Assembly (NCBI RefSeq): GCF_050750585.1
Contig: NZ_JBOJLM010000003.1
Coordinates: 124,001-188,000, forward strand
Reading direction: 5' to 3'
DNA: 64,000 nt
From: Salinimicrobium sp050750585
GTDB lineage: Bacteria; Bacteroidota; Bacteroidia; Flavobacteriales; Flavobacteriaceae
Shown here: positions 50,603 through 59,322 of the stretch, piece by piece
Layout: the number at the start of each line of letters is the position of its first letter
Position numbering within the stretch: position 1 is the first letter of the stretch
Program-made: the position numbers and the translations under genes
Notes under the pieces: model-generated
The model's input: the letters and a program-made list of their open reading frames with translations, nothing else
Databases searched by the model: none
What the model was told of the DNA's origin: nothing

Positions 50603-52333
50603 TTAAGCCAGTTTTAAATCTGATTTTACAGCAGCAATTTTTTCTGAAAGGTTTTGTTCAACTTTTTCATAATCGCTTACGCTATCCAACTGAGCATTCA
50701 CGCTGATGTAGAACTTGATCTTTGGTTCGGTTCCGCTGGGGCGGGCAGCAACTTTGGTTCCGTTTTCAGTGTAATATATCAACACGTTGGACTTTGGAAC
50801 ATCAAGGGTCTCCATCCTGGTGTCTGTAAGGTCATAATGAAAAGCTTTTGAACTTTCATAATCTTCAACCAACACAACTTTCTCTCCATTGATCTCAGAC
50901 AGCGGATTGTCTCGCAGGCTCACCATCATGTTCTTGATTTGCTCGGCACCGTCTATACCTTTTTTGACAAGGGAGATCAATTCTTCTTTATAAAAACCAA
51001 ACTCTGTGTAAAGTTCGAGTAGTTTTTCGTAGAACGAAATTCCCTCAGCTTTCATTTGAGCGGCTATTTCGCAGGCCAGAAGGGTAGAGGTAGCGGCATC
51101 TTTGTCACGTACAAAGTCACCAACCATAAACCCAAAGCTCTCTTCCCCGCCTCCTATATAGTTGAGACTGGGGTTATCTTTGATCATTTTTGCGATCCAT
51201 TTAAAGCCGGTAAGCCCTTCTTTGTACTGCACGCCATAACTTTCGGTCACAACTCTCATCATGGGGGTAGACACAATGGTTGAACCCACAAATTCACGGC
51301 CTTTAATTTTGTCTTGCTTCTTCCACTGCTCCAGCAGGAACCAGGTCATGACCAGCATGGTCTGGTTTCCGTTTAAGAGTTCCATTTCACCTTCAAGGTT
51401 TCTTACGGCCACTCCAAGGCGATCTCCATCGGGATCTGTACCTATAACAATATCGGCATTAATTTCTTTGGCTTTTTCTAAAGCCATTTTTAGGGCTGCA
51501 GGTTCTTCGGGGTTCGGAGATGCAACAGTGGGGAAAGTCCCGTCTGGCTCAGCCTGTTCCTGTACAATGTGAACATTTTTGTAACCGGCGGCTTCCAGAA
51601 CTTTTGGATTGAGCTTTATAGCGGTACCATGAAGAGAAGTAAAGACGATGTTTAGGTTGTCTTTGGCTTCCTGTGAGGTGTCAAAACTGCCATTTTTGAC
51701 AGATGCTTCCACAAAAGCTTTATCAATTTTGGTGTCTATAAGTTCAATAAGATCTTTATTGGCTTCAAATTTTATTTCGGAATACTGCAGGCTGGCAATC
51801 TCTTCCACGATCTCTTTATCTTGTGGTGGCACCAGTTGGCCACCGTCCTGCCAGTATACTTTGTATCCGTTATATTCGGGGGGATTGTGAGATGCGGTTA
51901 GAACAATTCCGCAGTGGCAATCGAGGTGTTTTACTGAAAATGAAAGTTCGGGCGTAGGTCGTAATTCAGAAAAAAGAAAAACTTTAATACCGTTTGCCGA
52001 AAAGACATTGGCTACCACCTGTGCCAGTTCCCGACTGTTTTGGCGGCAATCGTATGCAATTACCACTTTAATATCTTCTTCGGGAAATTGTGTTTTAAGG
52101 TAATTTGAAAGTCCCTGGGTGTTTTTACCGAGGGTGTATTTATTGATCCTGTTGGTGCCAACACCCATAATACCACGCATTCCTCCTGTCCCAAACTCAA
52201 GGTCTTTATAAAAGCTTTCCTTCAGTTCATCTGGATCTTTTTCCAGGAGTTCTTTAATTCGAAGTTGGGTTTCGTTATCAAATTCAGGATTTAACCATGA
52301 TTCTGCTCGTGTTTTTATATCGTAATAGCTCAT
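50603..52333 (-). CDS. phosphohexomutase (phosphoglucomutase/phosphomannomutase)
   Basis: A 576-residue alpha-D-phosphohexomutase. Phosphoserine Ser148 lies in VLTASHNPPEYNGYKVYW, the metal loop is IGTDPDGDRLGVAV (about 298-311), the sugar loop GGGEESFGFMVGD and the phosphate loop ARPSGTEPKIKFY. It moves phosphate between C1 and C6 of glucose or mannose. The length and the N-terminal LEFGTGGMRGIMGVGTNRIN fit the Gram-positive/Bacteroidota PgcA-type group. If it accepts mannose it would link GH130-derived mannose-1-phosphate to the isomerase at 29144; this is inference. A near-palindrome TGTCAAAACTGCCATTTTTGACA-like sequence is in the coding region at 51679-51701. Upstream 52 bp is the GT2 gene. 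Confidence 0.92.
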   Translation of the reverse strand: MSYYDIKTRAESWLNPEFDNETQLRIKELLEKDPDELKESFYKDLEFGTGGMRGIMGVGTNRINKYTLGKNTQGLSNYLKTQFPEEDIKVVIAYDCRQNSRELAQVVANVFSANGIKVFLFSELRPTPELSFSVKHLDCHCGIVLTASHNPPEYNGYKVYWQDGGQLVPPQDKEIVEEIASLQYSEIKFEANKDLIELIDTKIDKAFVEASVKNGSFDTSQEAKDNLNIVFTSLHGTAIKLNPKVLEAAGYKNVHIVQEQAEPDGTFPTVASPNPEEPAALKMALEKAKEINADIVIGTDPDGDRLGVAVRNLEGEMELLNGNQTMLVMTWFLLEQWKKQDKIKGREFVGSTIVSTPMMRVVTESYGVQYKEGLTGFKWIAKMIKDNPSLNYIGGGEESFGFMVGDFVRDKDAATSTLLACEIAAQMKAEGISFYEKLLELYTEFGFYKEELISLVKKGIDGAEQIKNMMVSLRDNPLSEINGEKVVLVEDYESSKAFHYDLTDTRMETLDVPKSNVLIYYTENGTKVAARPSGTEPKIKFYISVNAQLDSVSDYEKVEQNLSEKIAAVKSDLKLA

Positions 52334-52385
52334 GCTAAAAGTTTTTTTTCAGTAACAAAAATAAGGATTTATGTGGTAAAGCCCG

Positions 52386-53345
52386 TTAAATCTCTCCTGT
52401 AGTTTCGCTAATGCGGTAGCGTTCTTTGTCTCTACTGCTTCTTAAGATCAATTCGCCCAAAAAGCCTGCAATGAAGAGTAATGTACCCAGGATCATTGTG
52501 GTAAGGGAGATGTAAAACCACGGATTATCGGTCACCAGGATACTGGGCAAGCCCTGGTAAAGCTTGTATAATTTGGAGGCACCAATAGCGACTGCAAAGA
52601 GAAAACCAAAGAAGAACATGAGCACGCCCAGGGCGCCAAAAAGATGCATGGGCCTGCGGGCAAAACTTGACAGGAACCAAATGGTGATGAGATCAAGAAA
52701 ACCGTTAATAAAACGCTCGGCTCCAAATTTTGTTTTTCCGTATTTCCTTGCCTGGTGCTGTACTACTTTTTCGTCTATACGCGAGTAGCCGGCGTTTTTA
52801 GCCAGTACCGGAATGTAACGGTGCATCTCGCCGTAAACATCAATATTCTTTACTACAGCTTTGCGGTAGGCTTTTAGTCCGCAGTTAAAATCGTGCAGCT
52901 TAAGGCCAGAGGTTTTTCGGGCTGCTGCATTGAACAATTTTGAAGGGAGGTTTTTAGTAAGCACGGCATCGTAACGCTTCTTTTTCCAGCCCGAGATAAG
53001 ATCAAAATTCTCTTTGGTAATAAGGTGATATAATTCAGGGATTTCTTCAGGATTGTCCTGGAGGTCGGCATCCATGGTAATGATTACGTCGCCTTCAGCT
53101 TTATCAAATCCCACATGGAGAGCCTGAGACTTTCCGTAGTTGCGATTAAACCTGATTCCTTTAACTCCTGCATCTTCCGCAGCAATCTTTCTAATTACTT
53201 TCCAGGAATTATCGGTGCTACCATCATCGATAAAGATGATCTCGTAAGAAAAAGAATTGGACCGCATCACCGATGCGATCCAATTATATAATTCATTTAA
53301 AGATTCTTCCTCATTAAGAAGAGGGATGACAATAGATAATTGCAT
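52386..53345 (-). CDS. family 2 glycosyltransferase with C-terminal membrane helices (DPM1/GtrB-like)
   Basis: A 319-residue membrane glycosyltransferase. The GT2 domain (1-210) has LSIVIPLLNEEESLNELY, IFIDDGSTDNSW, the nucleotide-binding VIITMDADLQDNPEEIP and FNCGLKAYRKAVVKNI. Two transmembrane helices follow (about 232-257 and 267-295), as in GtrB/ArnC-like enzymes that transfer a sugar from a nucleotide to polyprenyl phosphate. The likely product is a polyprenyl-phosphate sugar for envelope glycans; the sugar is not known. The gene starts 10 bp after the DUF4199 stop and belongs to the operon that continues with the mutase and ABC exporter. Confidence 0.9.
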   Translation of the reverse strand: MQLSIVIPLLNEEESLNELYNWIASVMRSNSFSYEIIFIDDGSTDNSWKVIRKIAAEDAGVKGIRFNRNYGKSQALHVGFDKAEGDVIITMDADLQDNPEEIPELYHLITKENFDLISGWKKKRYDAVLTKNLPSKLFNAAARKTSGLKLHDFNCGLKAYRKAVVKNIDVYGEMHRYIPVLAKNAGYSRIDEKVVQHQARKYGKTKFGAERFINGFLDLITIWFLSSFARRPMHLFGALGVLMFFFGFLFAVAIGASKLYKLYQGLPSILVTDNPWFYISLTTMILGTLLFIAGFLGELILRSSRDKERYRISETTGEI

Positions 53346-53355
53346 TCAAGTGTGT

Positions 53356-53886
53356 TTATACTTCGTAAGGCCTCTTTTCCTTCATGATGAGTCCGGCGAT
53401 CAATCCTATAATTAATCCTCCAAACATATACATCACCAGGCCACTGGCAAAGATAATCCATGGAGATTGAAAAGTAGCACCCATTTCTAAGGCATTATCA
53501 ATTTGGGTTTCGCTCATACCAGGAAATTGTTCTGTCATTTGCTCTCTTTGCATCTCCATCATTTGTGACATGTAGTCGGGCTCAATTACTGTAGAAAGAA
53601 CAATAGACCAAATACCGCCAATAATAGCGGCAATAAGTCCTATACCCACTGCAACCTTAATAGCTTCGCCCATGCTAAGGAAGCCGCCATTTTCAGATTT
53701 AAATGCTTTAATTCCATACACCATAAATGCTATAAGAAGTGCCAGGGTAATAACGGTGAAAGACCAGTGGGGAGCGAGGTGGTTGTTGGTGACGTACATA
53801 ATAACGCCTACTACTACCAGGGCGATTCCCAGAAGAAGACCATAATTAAGAACAAATTTACCCGCTTTTGCTTGTTGTGTTTCCAT
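53356..53886 (-). CDS. DUF4199 membrane protein
   Basis: A 176-residue integral membrane protein with four predicted helices (about 15-35, 40-58, 75-100 and 140-168). GFLSMGEAIKVAVGIGLIAAIIGG and the C-terminal GLIAGLIMKEKRP are typical of DUF4199, a Bacteroidota family without known function. It stands at the head of the operon with the GT2 enzyme. Between helices three and four there is a soluble stretch rich in Met and Gln (MSQMMEMQREQMTEQFPGM). Confidence 0.85.
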   Translation of the reverse strand: METQQAKAGKFVLNYGLLLGIALVVVGVIMYVTNNHLAPHWSFTVITLALLIAFMVYGIKAFKSENGGFLSMGEAIKVAVGIGLIAAIIGGIWSIVLSTVIEPDYMSQMMEMQREQMTEQFPGMSETQIDNALEMGATFQSPWIIFASGLVMYMFGGLIIGLIAGLIMKEKRPYEV

Positions 53887-53922
53887 TATTATTAGATTTG
53901 TTGGTTAATTACGGTTAGTAAG

Positions 53923-53930
53923 CAAAGATA
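53923..53930 (-). promoter_or_regulatory. -7 box of the DUF4199/GT2 operon
   Basis: Minus strand TATCTTTG is an exact TAnnTTTG, 36 bp before the start codon. The -33 element is unclear (GTG at the expected place). Confidence 0.5.
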
Positions 53931-53989
53931 ACAAAACGTTACACTCGTACACTTGGTTTCTTTAAGGCTGAAAATTAGAGAAGAAATAC

Positions 53990-54019
53990 TTGTTGATTTA
54001 GAAAAATTATTTAAATTTG
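53990..54019 (+). promoter_or_regulatory. promoter of rpmE2
   Basis: TTG (53990-53992), 19 bp, TAAATTTG (54012-54019), a full match to the Bacteroidota consensus. It lies 38 bp before the L31 start and shows that the longer open frame starting at 53953 is not the gene start. Confidence 0.75.
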
Positions 54020-54057
54020 CAGCTCGAAAAAATTACAAGATTTTAAAGAATAAAGAG

Positions 54058-54309
54058 ATGAAGCAGGGAATCCATCCGGAAAATTATAGATTGGTAGCTT
54101 TCAAAGACATGTCAAATGACGAGGTTTTTATCACCAAATCTACCGCGAACACAAAAGAAACTATTGAAGTTGATGGTGAGAATTATCCTTTGGTGAAGTT
54201 GGAGATCTCCAGAACTTCTCACCCTTTCTACACCGGGAAAGCCAAATTGTTGGATACTGCCGGTCGTATTGACAAGTTCAAAAATAAATACGCGAAGTTC
54301 AAAAAGTAA
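54058..54309 (+). CDS. rpmE2: 50S ribosomal protein L31 type B
   Basis: An 83-residue ribosomal protein. The frame is open from 53953, but L31 begins with MKQGIHPENYRLVAFKDM at 54058, behind a consensus promoter. FITKSTANTKETIEVDG and the EISRTSHPFYTGKAKLLDTAGRI block are typical of type B L31. There is no cysteine, so this is the zinc-free form. It acts in the large ribosomal subunit at the subunit bridge. Monocistronic with a strong terminator at 54342. Confidence 0.96.
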   Translation: MKQGIHPENYRLVAFKDMSNDEVFITKSTANTKETIEVDGENYPLVKLEISRTSHPFYTGKAKLLDTAGRIDKFKNKYAKFKK

Positions 54310-54341
54310 TTTTAGCGTCATTATAATTTACAATAATTTAC

Positions 54342-54368
54342 AAGCCTCCTTACAGGGAGGCTTTTTTT
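54342..54368 (+). terminator. terminator of rpmE2
   Basis: Stem AAGCCTCC (54342-54349) and GGAGGCTT (54356-54363), followed by a run of seven T. Confidence 0.93.
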
Positions 54369-54410
54369 GTTATACTTTTTTAAAATTTCATGTGTTTTTT
54401 TAAAAAACTG

Positions 54411-54418
54411 TACTTTTG
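54411..54418 (+). promoter_or_regulatory. -7 box of the GlmU-like gene
   Basis: TACTTTTG matches TAnnTTTG, 17 bp before the start codon; the -33 region has no exact TTG. Confidence 0.4.
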
Positions 54419-54435
54419 GCTCAAAAAGAAAACAA

Positions 54436-55608
54436 ATGAACTATATTCTCTTTGACGGTTCTGCCCGTTCCCATTTGCTGCCATTTACTTTTACCCGCCC
54501 CGTGGCCGAAATAAGAGTTGGGATCCTGACCATTCGGGAAAAATGGGAGAGATATTTAAATACCACTACTTCTACAATTACCGAAGATTATCTTTCAGAA
54601 AAGTGGCCAATGGTAGAGATGGAAGAGAACGTTATGATAAACGCTTCCTTTATTCCCACGCCCGAACTTGTGGAGCAGGTGAGGAATCTGCAGCCCGGCG
54701 AAGGGATTTTTTACGAGGAAGATGTTGTGGCATTTCATTCATATGAAGAGCAGGAAGTAGATTTTAACGACTGCAAGCATATTGAGCTTGAAGGAAAGCC
54801 GGTGGTTGTGGAGCATACATGGGACATCTTTAGGCTGAATGGTGAAGCTATTACTACCGATTTTGAACTACTTGTTCAGGATCGTAGCAGTCAGAAGTTA
54901 TCTTCCACAAATCAGGTAATAGCACCCGAAAATGTCTTTTTAGAGGAGGGGGCAAAGGTAGAATGTGCTATTTTAAATGCTTCTGAAGGTCCTATCTATA
55001 TTGGAGCAGATGCCCAGATTATGGAAGGAAGCATTGTGCGGGGGCCATTTGCGTTAGGAGATCACGCTGTGCTGAAGATGGGTGCTAAGATCTACGGTTC
55101 AACTACAGTGGGGCCACATTCTAAAGTTGGGGGAGAAGTGAATAATTCTGTCATTTTTGGATACTCAAATAAAGGTCATGACGGCTACCTGGGCAATTCT
55201 GTGCTGGGTGAGTGGTGCAACCTTGGTGCCGACACCAATACTTCAAATCTAAAGAACAATTATGCCGAAGTGCGCCTGTGGGATTATGCCACGGGTAGAT
55301 TTGCGCATACAGGACTTCAGTTTTGCGGACTCATGATGGGAGATCACAGTAAATGCAGTATCAATACCATGTTCAACACAGGCACTGTGGTGGGTGTGAG
55401 TGCCAATATCTTTGGTGCTGGTTTTCCGCGGAATTTTGTGCCCAGTTTTAGTTGGGGCGGAAGCGGGGGCGCAACAACTTACCAAACCTCAAAAGCCTTT
55501 GAAGTAGCCGAAAAGGTAATGGAAAGAAAAGAGGTGGAATTCTCAGAAGAGGATAAAGCTATTTTAGAACAGGTCTTTGAAGACACGAAACAATACAGGC
55601 GGGATTAA
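54436..55608 (+). CDS. GlmU-like sugar nucleotidyltransferase/acyltransferase family protein
   Basis: A 390-residue protein starting MNYILFDGSARSHLLPFTF at 54436; the longer open frame (54367) overlaps the promoter region. The N-terminal part (1-180) has LLPFTFTRPVAEIRVGILTIREKW, a form of nucleotidyltransferase with the classical GxGTRM motif missing. Residues about 190-370 are a left-handed beta-helix of hexapeptide repeats (VAPENVFLEEGAKVECAIL, GPIYIGADAQIMEGSIVRGP, KVGGEVNNSVIFGYSNKGH). Databases call this group GlmU family protein in Bacteroidota. A role in nucleotide-sugar or cell wall precursor metabolism is likely but unproven. Confidence 0.85.
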   Translation: MNYILFDGSARSHLLPFTFTRPVAEIRVGILTIREKWERYLNTTTSTITEDYLSEKWPMVEMEENVMINASFIPTPELVEQVRNLQPGEGIFYEEDVVAFHSYEEQEVDFNDCKHIELEGKPVVVEHTWDIFRLNGEAITTDFELLVQDRSSQKLSSTNQVIAPENVFLEEGAKVECAILNASEGPIYIGADAQIMEGSIVRGPFALGDHAVLKMGAKIYGSTTVGPHSKVGGEVNNSVIFGYSNKGHDGYLGNSVLGEWCNLGADTNTSNLKNNYAEVRLWDYATGRFAHTGLQFCGLMMGDHSKCSINTMFNTGTVVGVSANIFGAGFPRNFVPSFSWGGSGGATTYQTSKAFEVAEKVMERKEVEFSEEDKAILEQVFEDTKQYRRD

Positions 55609-55681
55609 TTTTTAGTATTTAGTGCTTAGTAACAGTACTTGTAAATATATATTCCTGTTAATTGATCGTTGATTCAGGGAA

Positions 55682-55711
55682 TTGTTCATTGAATTAAAGT
55701 TGGTATCTTTG
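55682..55711 (+). promoter_or_regulatory. promoter of mtaB
   Basis: TTG (55682-55684), 19 bp, TATCTTTG (55704-55711), a perfect consensus. The predicted start of transcription is about 55717, which lies within the hairpin that follows. Confidence 0.72.
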
Positions 55712-55712
55712 C

Positions 55713-55742
55713 AGCCTCTAAAATGTCATTTTTAGAGGCTTT
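55713..55742. terminator. hairpin directly after the mtaB promoter
   Basis: AGCCTCTAAAA (55714-55724), TGTCA and TTTTTAGAGGCT (to 55740), then TTTAT. It is of the same core family as the other terminators (TAAAATGTCATTTTTA). It may end the upstream GlmU-like transcript or lie at the 5' end of the mtaB RNA. Confidence 0.6.
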
Positions 55743-55795
55743 TATATTTAACTGAAATTCTGAAGGTTGTCTTTCGGAATGATGAATGAGAAGAA

Positions 55796-57130
55796 ATGGA
55801 AGATCCCAAAAAAGTTGCTTTTTACACCCTGGGTTGCAAGCTTAATTTTTCTGAAACCTCTACCATTGCCCGATCTTTTAAAGATGAAGGTTTTGCACGA
55901 GTAGATTTTAGTGAAGCGGCCGATATATATGTGATTAATACCTGTTCGGTAACTGATAATGCCGATAAAAGATTCAAAACCATTGTGAAGCAGGCGCAAA
56001 AAGCGAATGAAAACGCTTTTGTGATTGCTGTAGGGTGTTATGCCCAGTTAAAGCCCGAAGAACTTGCGGCTGTAGATGGAGTAGACCTGGTTCTTGGTGC
56101 TACCGAAAAATTCAAGATTACCAATTACCTTAATGACCTCACCAAAAATGACATGGGAGAGGTGCATTCCTGTGAAATAGAGGAAGCAGATTTCTATGTG
56201 GGTTCTTACTCTTTTGGAGATCGCACAAGAGCATTTTTGAAGGTGCAGGATGGTTGCGACTACAAATGTACTTATTGTACAATTCCACTGGCACGGGGTA
56301 TTTCCCGAAGTGACTCTTTAGAGAACGTGCTGGAAAATGCAAAGAAGATAAGTGAGAAAGGAATTAAAGAGATTGTACTCACCGGTGTTAACATTGGAGA
56401 CTACGGAAAAGGAGAGTTTGGAAACAAGAAACACGAACATACTTTTCTTGATCTGGTAACAGGTCTGGATACTGTAGAAGGAATAGAAAGACTTAGAATT
56501 TCTTCAATAGAACCAAATCTGCTGAAGAACGAGACTATAGATTTTGTTGCGCAGAGCAAGGCATTTGTGCCTCATTTTCATATTCCGCTTCAAAGCGGGA
56601 GCAATGAAGTGCTTAAGGCAATGCGCCGCAGGTACATGAAAGAGCTTTATGTAGACCGGGTAACAAAGATCAAAGAAGTAATGCCCAATGCCTGTATTGG
56701 CGTAGATGTGATCGTTGGATTCCCCGGAGAAACCGATGAGTATTTTATTGATACCTATAATTTTCTGAATGAGCTGGATATTTCTTATCTCCACGTGTTT
56801 ACTTATTCAGAAAGAGAAAATACTCCGGCGGCAGAAATGGATGCAGTGGTGCCTTTAAAGGTGCGTAAAAAAAGGAGTAAAATGCTGCGCGGACTTTCTG
56901 CTAAAAAAAGGCGCGCTTTTTATGAGACTCAATTAGGCAAGACAAAAACCGTACTTTTTGAGGGAGAGAATAAAGAGGGGTATATCCATGGCTTTACCGA
57001 GAATTATGTAAAGGTGAAAACTCCCTGGGATCCTGCACTGGTAAACACGCTTCACCAGGTAGAGCTGCAGGAAATAGGAGAAGATGGAATTGTTCGTTTC
57101 TCTTATGTCGAAGAAAAGGCAGTAGTTTAA
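55796..57130 (+). CDS. mtaB: tRNA methylthiotransferase MtaB-like (radical SAM)
   Basis: A 444-residue iron-sulphur enzyme of the methylthiotransferase family. The N-terminal cluster cysteines are Cys14, Cys50 and Cys81 (TLGCKLNFSE, VINTCSVTDNADKRF, AVGCYAQLKPEEL). The radical-SAM triad is Cys154, Cys158, Cys161 in QDGCDYKCTYCTIPLARG. The C-terminal TRAM-like part runs from about 375. LGCKLNFSET is the MtaB form, which acts on N6-threonylcarbamoyladenosine 37 of tRNA to give the 2-methylthio derivative. It converges with the GNAT gene and overlaps it by 4 bp. The gene is well conserved, and I see no sign of damage. Confidence 0.92.
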   Translation: MEDPKKVAFYTLGCKLNFSETSTIARSFKDEGFARVDFSEAADIYVINTCSVTDNADKRFKTIVKQAQKANENAFVIAVGCYAQLKPEELAAVDGVDLVLGATEKFKITNYLNDLTKNDMGEVHSCEIEEADFYVGSYSFGDRTRAFLKVQDGCDYKCTYCTIPLARGISRSDSLENVLENAKKISEKGIKEIVLTGVNIGDYGKGEFGNKKHEHTFLDLVTGLDTVEGIERLRISSIEPNLLKNETIDFVAQSKAFVPHFHIPLQSGSNEVLKAMRRRYMKELYVDRVTKIKEVMPNACIGVDVIVGFPGETDEYFIDTYNFLNELDISYLHVFTYSERENTPAAEMDAVVPLKVRKKRSKMLRGLSAKKRRAFYETQLGKTKTVLFEGENKEGYIHGFTENYVKVKTPWDPALVNTLHQVELQEIGEDGIVRFSYVEEKAVV

Positions 57131-57426
57131 ATATTAATGCCCACGGGCAGCATACCTTTGTACTTTCGGCGGTTTTTACGCATAAATCGCGCAATGGTGG
57201 GGCTGGTGGGCATTACCCTTATTTCCCGTTCCTTTATGAGGTCAAGAACTTTTTCTATAAAAGGTTCTAAATATCCTTTTTCTTTGAGCTCTTCGCTCAT
57301 TTCGAGTTTGGTCAAAAAAATCTTGCGATCCTGGTTCGCATATTCAATTTTGGCTAAATCTCCTTCGACCTGAAGTTCAAATTGACGAAGAAATTCATTG
57401 TCATTAACAGATAGCTGAGGGTCCAT
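57127..57426 (-). CDS. small GNAT-like N-acetyltransferase (YjdJ-type)
   Basis: A 99-residue protein that fits the short YjdJ/GNAT group. It has the strand pair QFELQVEGDLAKIEYANQDRK at the start, the KIFLTKLEMSEELKEKGYLEPFIEKVLD region for acetyl-CoA binding, and the closing IRVMPTSPTIARFMRKNR. In these proteins the CoA loop is reduced compared with larger GNAT enzymes. The role is unknown. The gene overlaps the end of mtaB by 4 bp in a convergent arrangement, so no terminator is possible between them. Confidence 0.8.
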   Translation of the reverse strand: MDPQLSVNDNEFLRQFELQVEGDLAKIEYANQDRKIFLTKLEMSEELKEKGYLEPFIEKVLDLIKEREIRVMPTSPTIARFMRKNRRKYKGMLPVGINI

Positions 57427-57620
57427 ATGTATGTTTTTAGTTAGAGTATCAAAATATCAGCCACTTTTAAAAGTTATAGAGCTTATACTGGCTGAGAGGG
57501 CCGAAGCCTTTGAGGGAAATTTTATAATTAAATGTTGATCTGAAGCGCGTAATTTCCCTTAAATTTGAACGTAAAGTTAACGATTTTTGAGCACATTACG
57601 GCTGTAGAACCTGCTAAAGT
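57427..57620. other. intergenic region with long inverted repeat
   Basis: These 194 bp separate divergent genes. AGGGAAATT (57513-57521) and AATTTCCCT (57551-57559) form a 9-bp inverted repeat with a 29-base spacer. GGCTGAGAGGGCC near 57490 recalls part of a TPP riboswitch, but the rest of that structure is missing. No clear promoter was found. Confidence 0.3.
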
Positions 57621-58325
57621 ATGGTGAAAGACTCACTTATTCATGTTTATTGTATGCCCGGCCTGGCAGCCAACCCTACTATTTTTGAAATGATCGCCTT
57701 GCCTGAAGACAGGTTTGAGATTCACTGGCTTGACTGGGTGCTCCCAAAGCCAAAAGAAAGTTTAAGGGAATACAGCAAACGCCTGTGTAAAAAAGTAAAA
57801 CACAAAAACCCGGTGCTCATAGGAGTGTCTTTTGGCGGGATTATTGTTCAGGAAATGGCACAGCTCATAGAGGTGCGAAGGGTGATTATCATCTCGAGCG
57901 TAAAAAGCGAAAAGGAGCTGCCCAGGCGAATGAGGTTTGCGCGATGTACCGGGGCTTTTAGAATTTTGCCCACTTCCCTTGTGCGTTACGTAGATGCCCT
58001 GGAAAAAATTGCGGTAGGAGATTTTACCAAAAAAAGAGCAAAGCTTTACAAAAAATACCTTTCTGTCACCGATACGCGATATCTCGATTGGGCGATAAAG
58101 CAAATGGTGTGCTGGGAGAGGGAAGAGCCTTATCTCAATGTAGTTCATATACATGGAGATAAAGATGAAATCTTTCCATACAGGTACATACAGGGTTGTA
58201 TAACCGTGCAGGGAGGAACGCATGTGATGATTATTAACAGGTTCAGGTGGTTCAATGATCATCTTGAAGAAATCATCGATACAGGGAAACTGGAAAAAAA
58301 TAAAGAAAAAGAAATACTTACTTGA
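57621..58325 (+). CDS. alpha/beta hydrolase
   Basis: A 234-residue cytoplasmic alpha/beta hydrolase. The oxyanion segment is VYCMPGLAANP (9-19), the nucleophile elbow LIGVSFGGIIVQEMA (Ser70) and the C-terminal pair GDKDEIFP (Asp) and GGTHVMII (His). It probably cleaves an ester or a related bond, but the substrate is unknown. The lytic transglycosylase starts one base after its stop, so the two are translated together; this could hint at an envelope-related substrate but it is no proof. Confidence 0.85.
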   Translation: MVKDSLIHVYCMPGLAANPTIFEMIALPEDRFEIHWLDWVLPKPKESLREYSKRLCKKVKHKNPVLIGVSFGGIIVQEMAQLIEVRRVIIISSVKSEKELPRRMRFARCTGAFRILPTSLVRYVDALEKIAVGDFTKKRAKLYKKYLSVTDTRYLDWAIKQMVCWEREEPYLNVVHIHGDKDEIFPYRYIQGCITVQGGTHVMIINRFRWFNDHLEEIIDTGKLEKNKEKEILT

Positions 58326-58326
58326 G

Positions 58327-59253
58327 ATGAAACTGAAGAACATATTAATAGGAGGAAGCTTGCTGGTGGTTTGTGGTTTGGGTATTAATGCTGTCCAGGA
58401 GGCACCCAGTGATGAAAACCAGGAAAAGAAGATCGCTAACGGCTACAATGTATATGCTTTGCCCATGCCCGAGGACCTCGAGTTTGCAGGAGAAGAGGTG
58501 CCTGTTGAAATTCCTGATGTTCATGAAAGAATGGACCGCGAACTATTGGTAAATACCTACTGGCAATCCAATACGCTTTTGTTGCTTAAGAGGGCGAATA
58601 AATATTTCCCCGTAATAGAGCCAATTCTTGCTGAACACGGGGTGCCAGATGATTTTAAGTATTTAGCCGTAATTGAGAGCAGCCTTACCAATGCAGTTTC
58701 TCCGGCAGGAGCAAGAGGTTTTTGGCAAATCATGGAAAGCACAGGGAAAGAGTATGGCCTTGAGATCAATGACAATGTTGATGAGCGTTACAATATTGAG
58801 AAATCTACCCATGTTGCTGCCGAATACTTTAAAAAGTCAAAAGAGCGATTTGGAAACTGGACGCTTGCGGCGGCGGCCTATAATGCAGGAAATTACGGAG
58901 TAGACCGGCAGAGGGTACGGCAGGACGTGCAGAATTACTACGACCTGCTGCTGGGGGAGGAGACCGGGAGATATATTTTCAGGATCCTTGCTTTAAAAGA
59001 GATCATGGAAAATCCGGCGCAGTATGGTTTTAACTTCAGGCAAAAAGATCTTTACCCGCATATACCTTCTTATAAGGTAAAAGTAGATACGGCAGTGAGC
59101 GATTTTGCTCGCTTTGCCCAGAACTTTGGGATCAATTATAAGGTATTGAAAATACATAATCCCTGGCTAAGGGAAGCGCATCTTAATAATAGTTCGCGTA
59201 AAGAATACCTTATTGAACTTCCTGAAGAAGGTTATTATTCGCCAGCTCCTTAA
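58327..59253 (+). CDS. lytic transglycosylase (SLT/MltD-like), secreted
   Basis: A 308-residue enzyme; the ATG at 58327 one base after the upstream stop gives an N-terminal hydrophobic signal (MKLKNILIGGSLLVVCGLGI). The SLT catalytic domain (about 95-215) has the active Glu117 in FKYLAVIESSLTNAVSPAGARGFWQIM-type order, then RYNIEKSTHVAAEYFKK and LAAAAYNAGNYGV. It cleaves peptidoglycan between MurNAc and GlcNAc with formation of anhydro-MurNAc. MltD of E. coli has LysM repeats; here only a short C-terminal part (PSYKVKVDTAVSDFARFAQNFG) remains, resembling one LysM-like module. Acts in the periplasm. Confidence 0.9.
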   Translation: MKLKNILIGGSLLVVCGLGINAVQEAPSDENQEKKIANGYNVYALPMPEDLEFAGEEVPVEIPDVHERMDRELLVNTYWQSNTLLLLKRANKYFPVIEPILAEHGVPDDFKYLAVIESSLTNAVSPAGARGFWQIMESTGKEYGLEINDNVDERYNIEKSTHVAAEYFKKSKERFGNWTLAAAAYNAGNYGVDRQRVRQDVQNYYDLLLGEETGRYIFRILALKEIMENPAQYGFNFRQKDLYPHIPSYKVKVDTAVSDFARFAQNFGINYKVLKIHNPWLREAHLNNSSRKEYLIELPEEGYYSPAP

Positions 59254-59322
59254 AGACGGTATGAAGCTGGAGTGATTCTGAAGAGCAAATTCAGAAAAAA
59301 CAATTCATTTGAGCTGTTTGTA

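Noticed and set aside
57485..57560. TPP-riboswitch-like CTGAGAGGG sequence
   Set aside because: The second conserved part of the TPP motif is missing and the next gene is an alpha/beta hydrolase with no link to thiamine.
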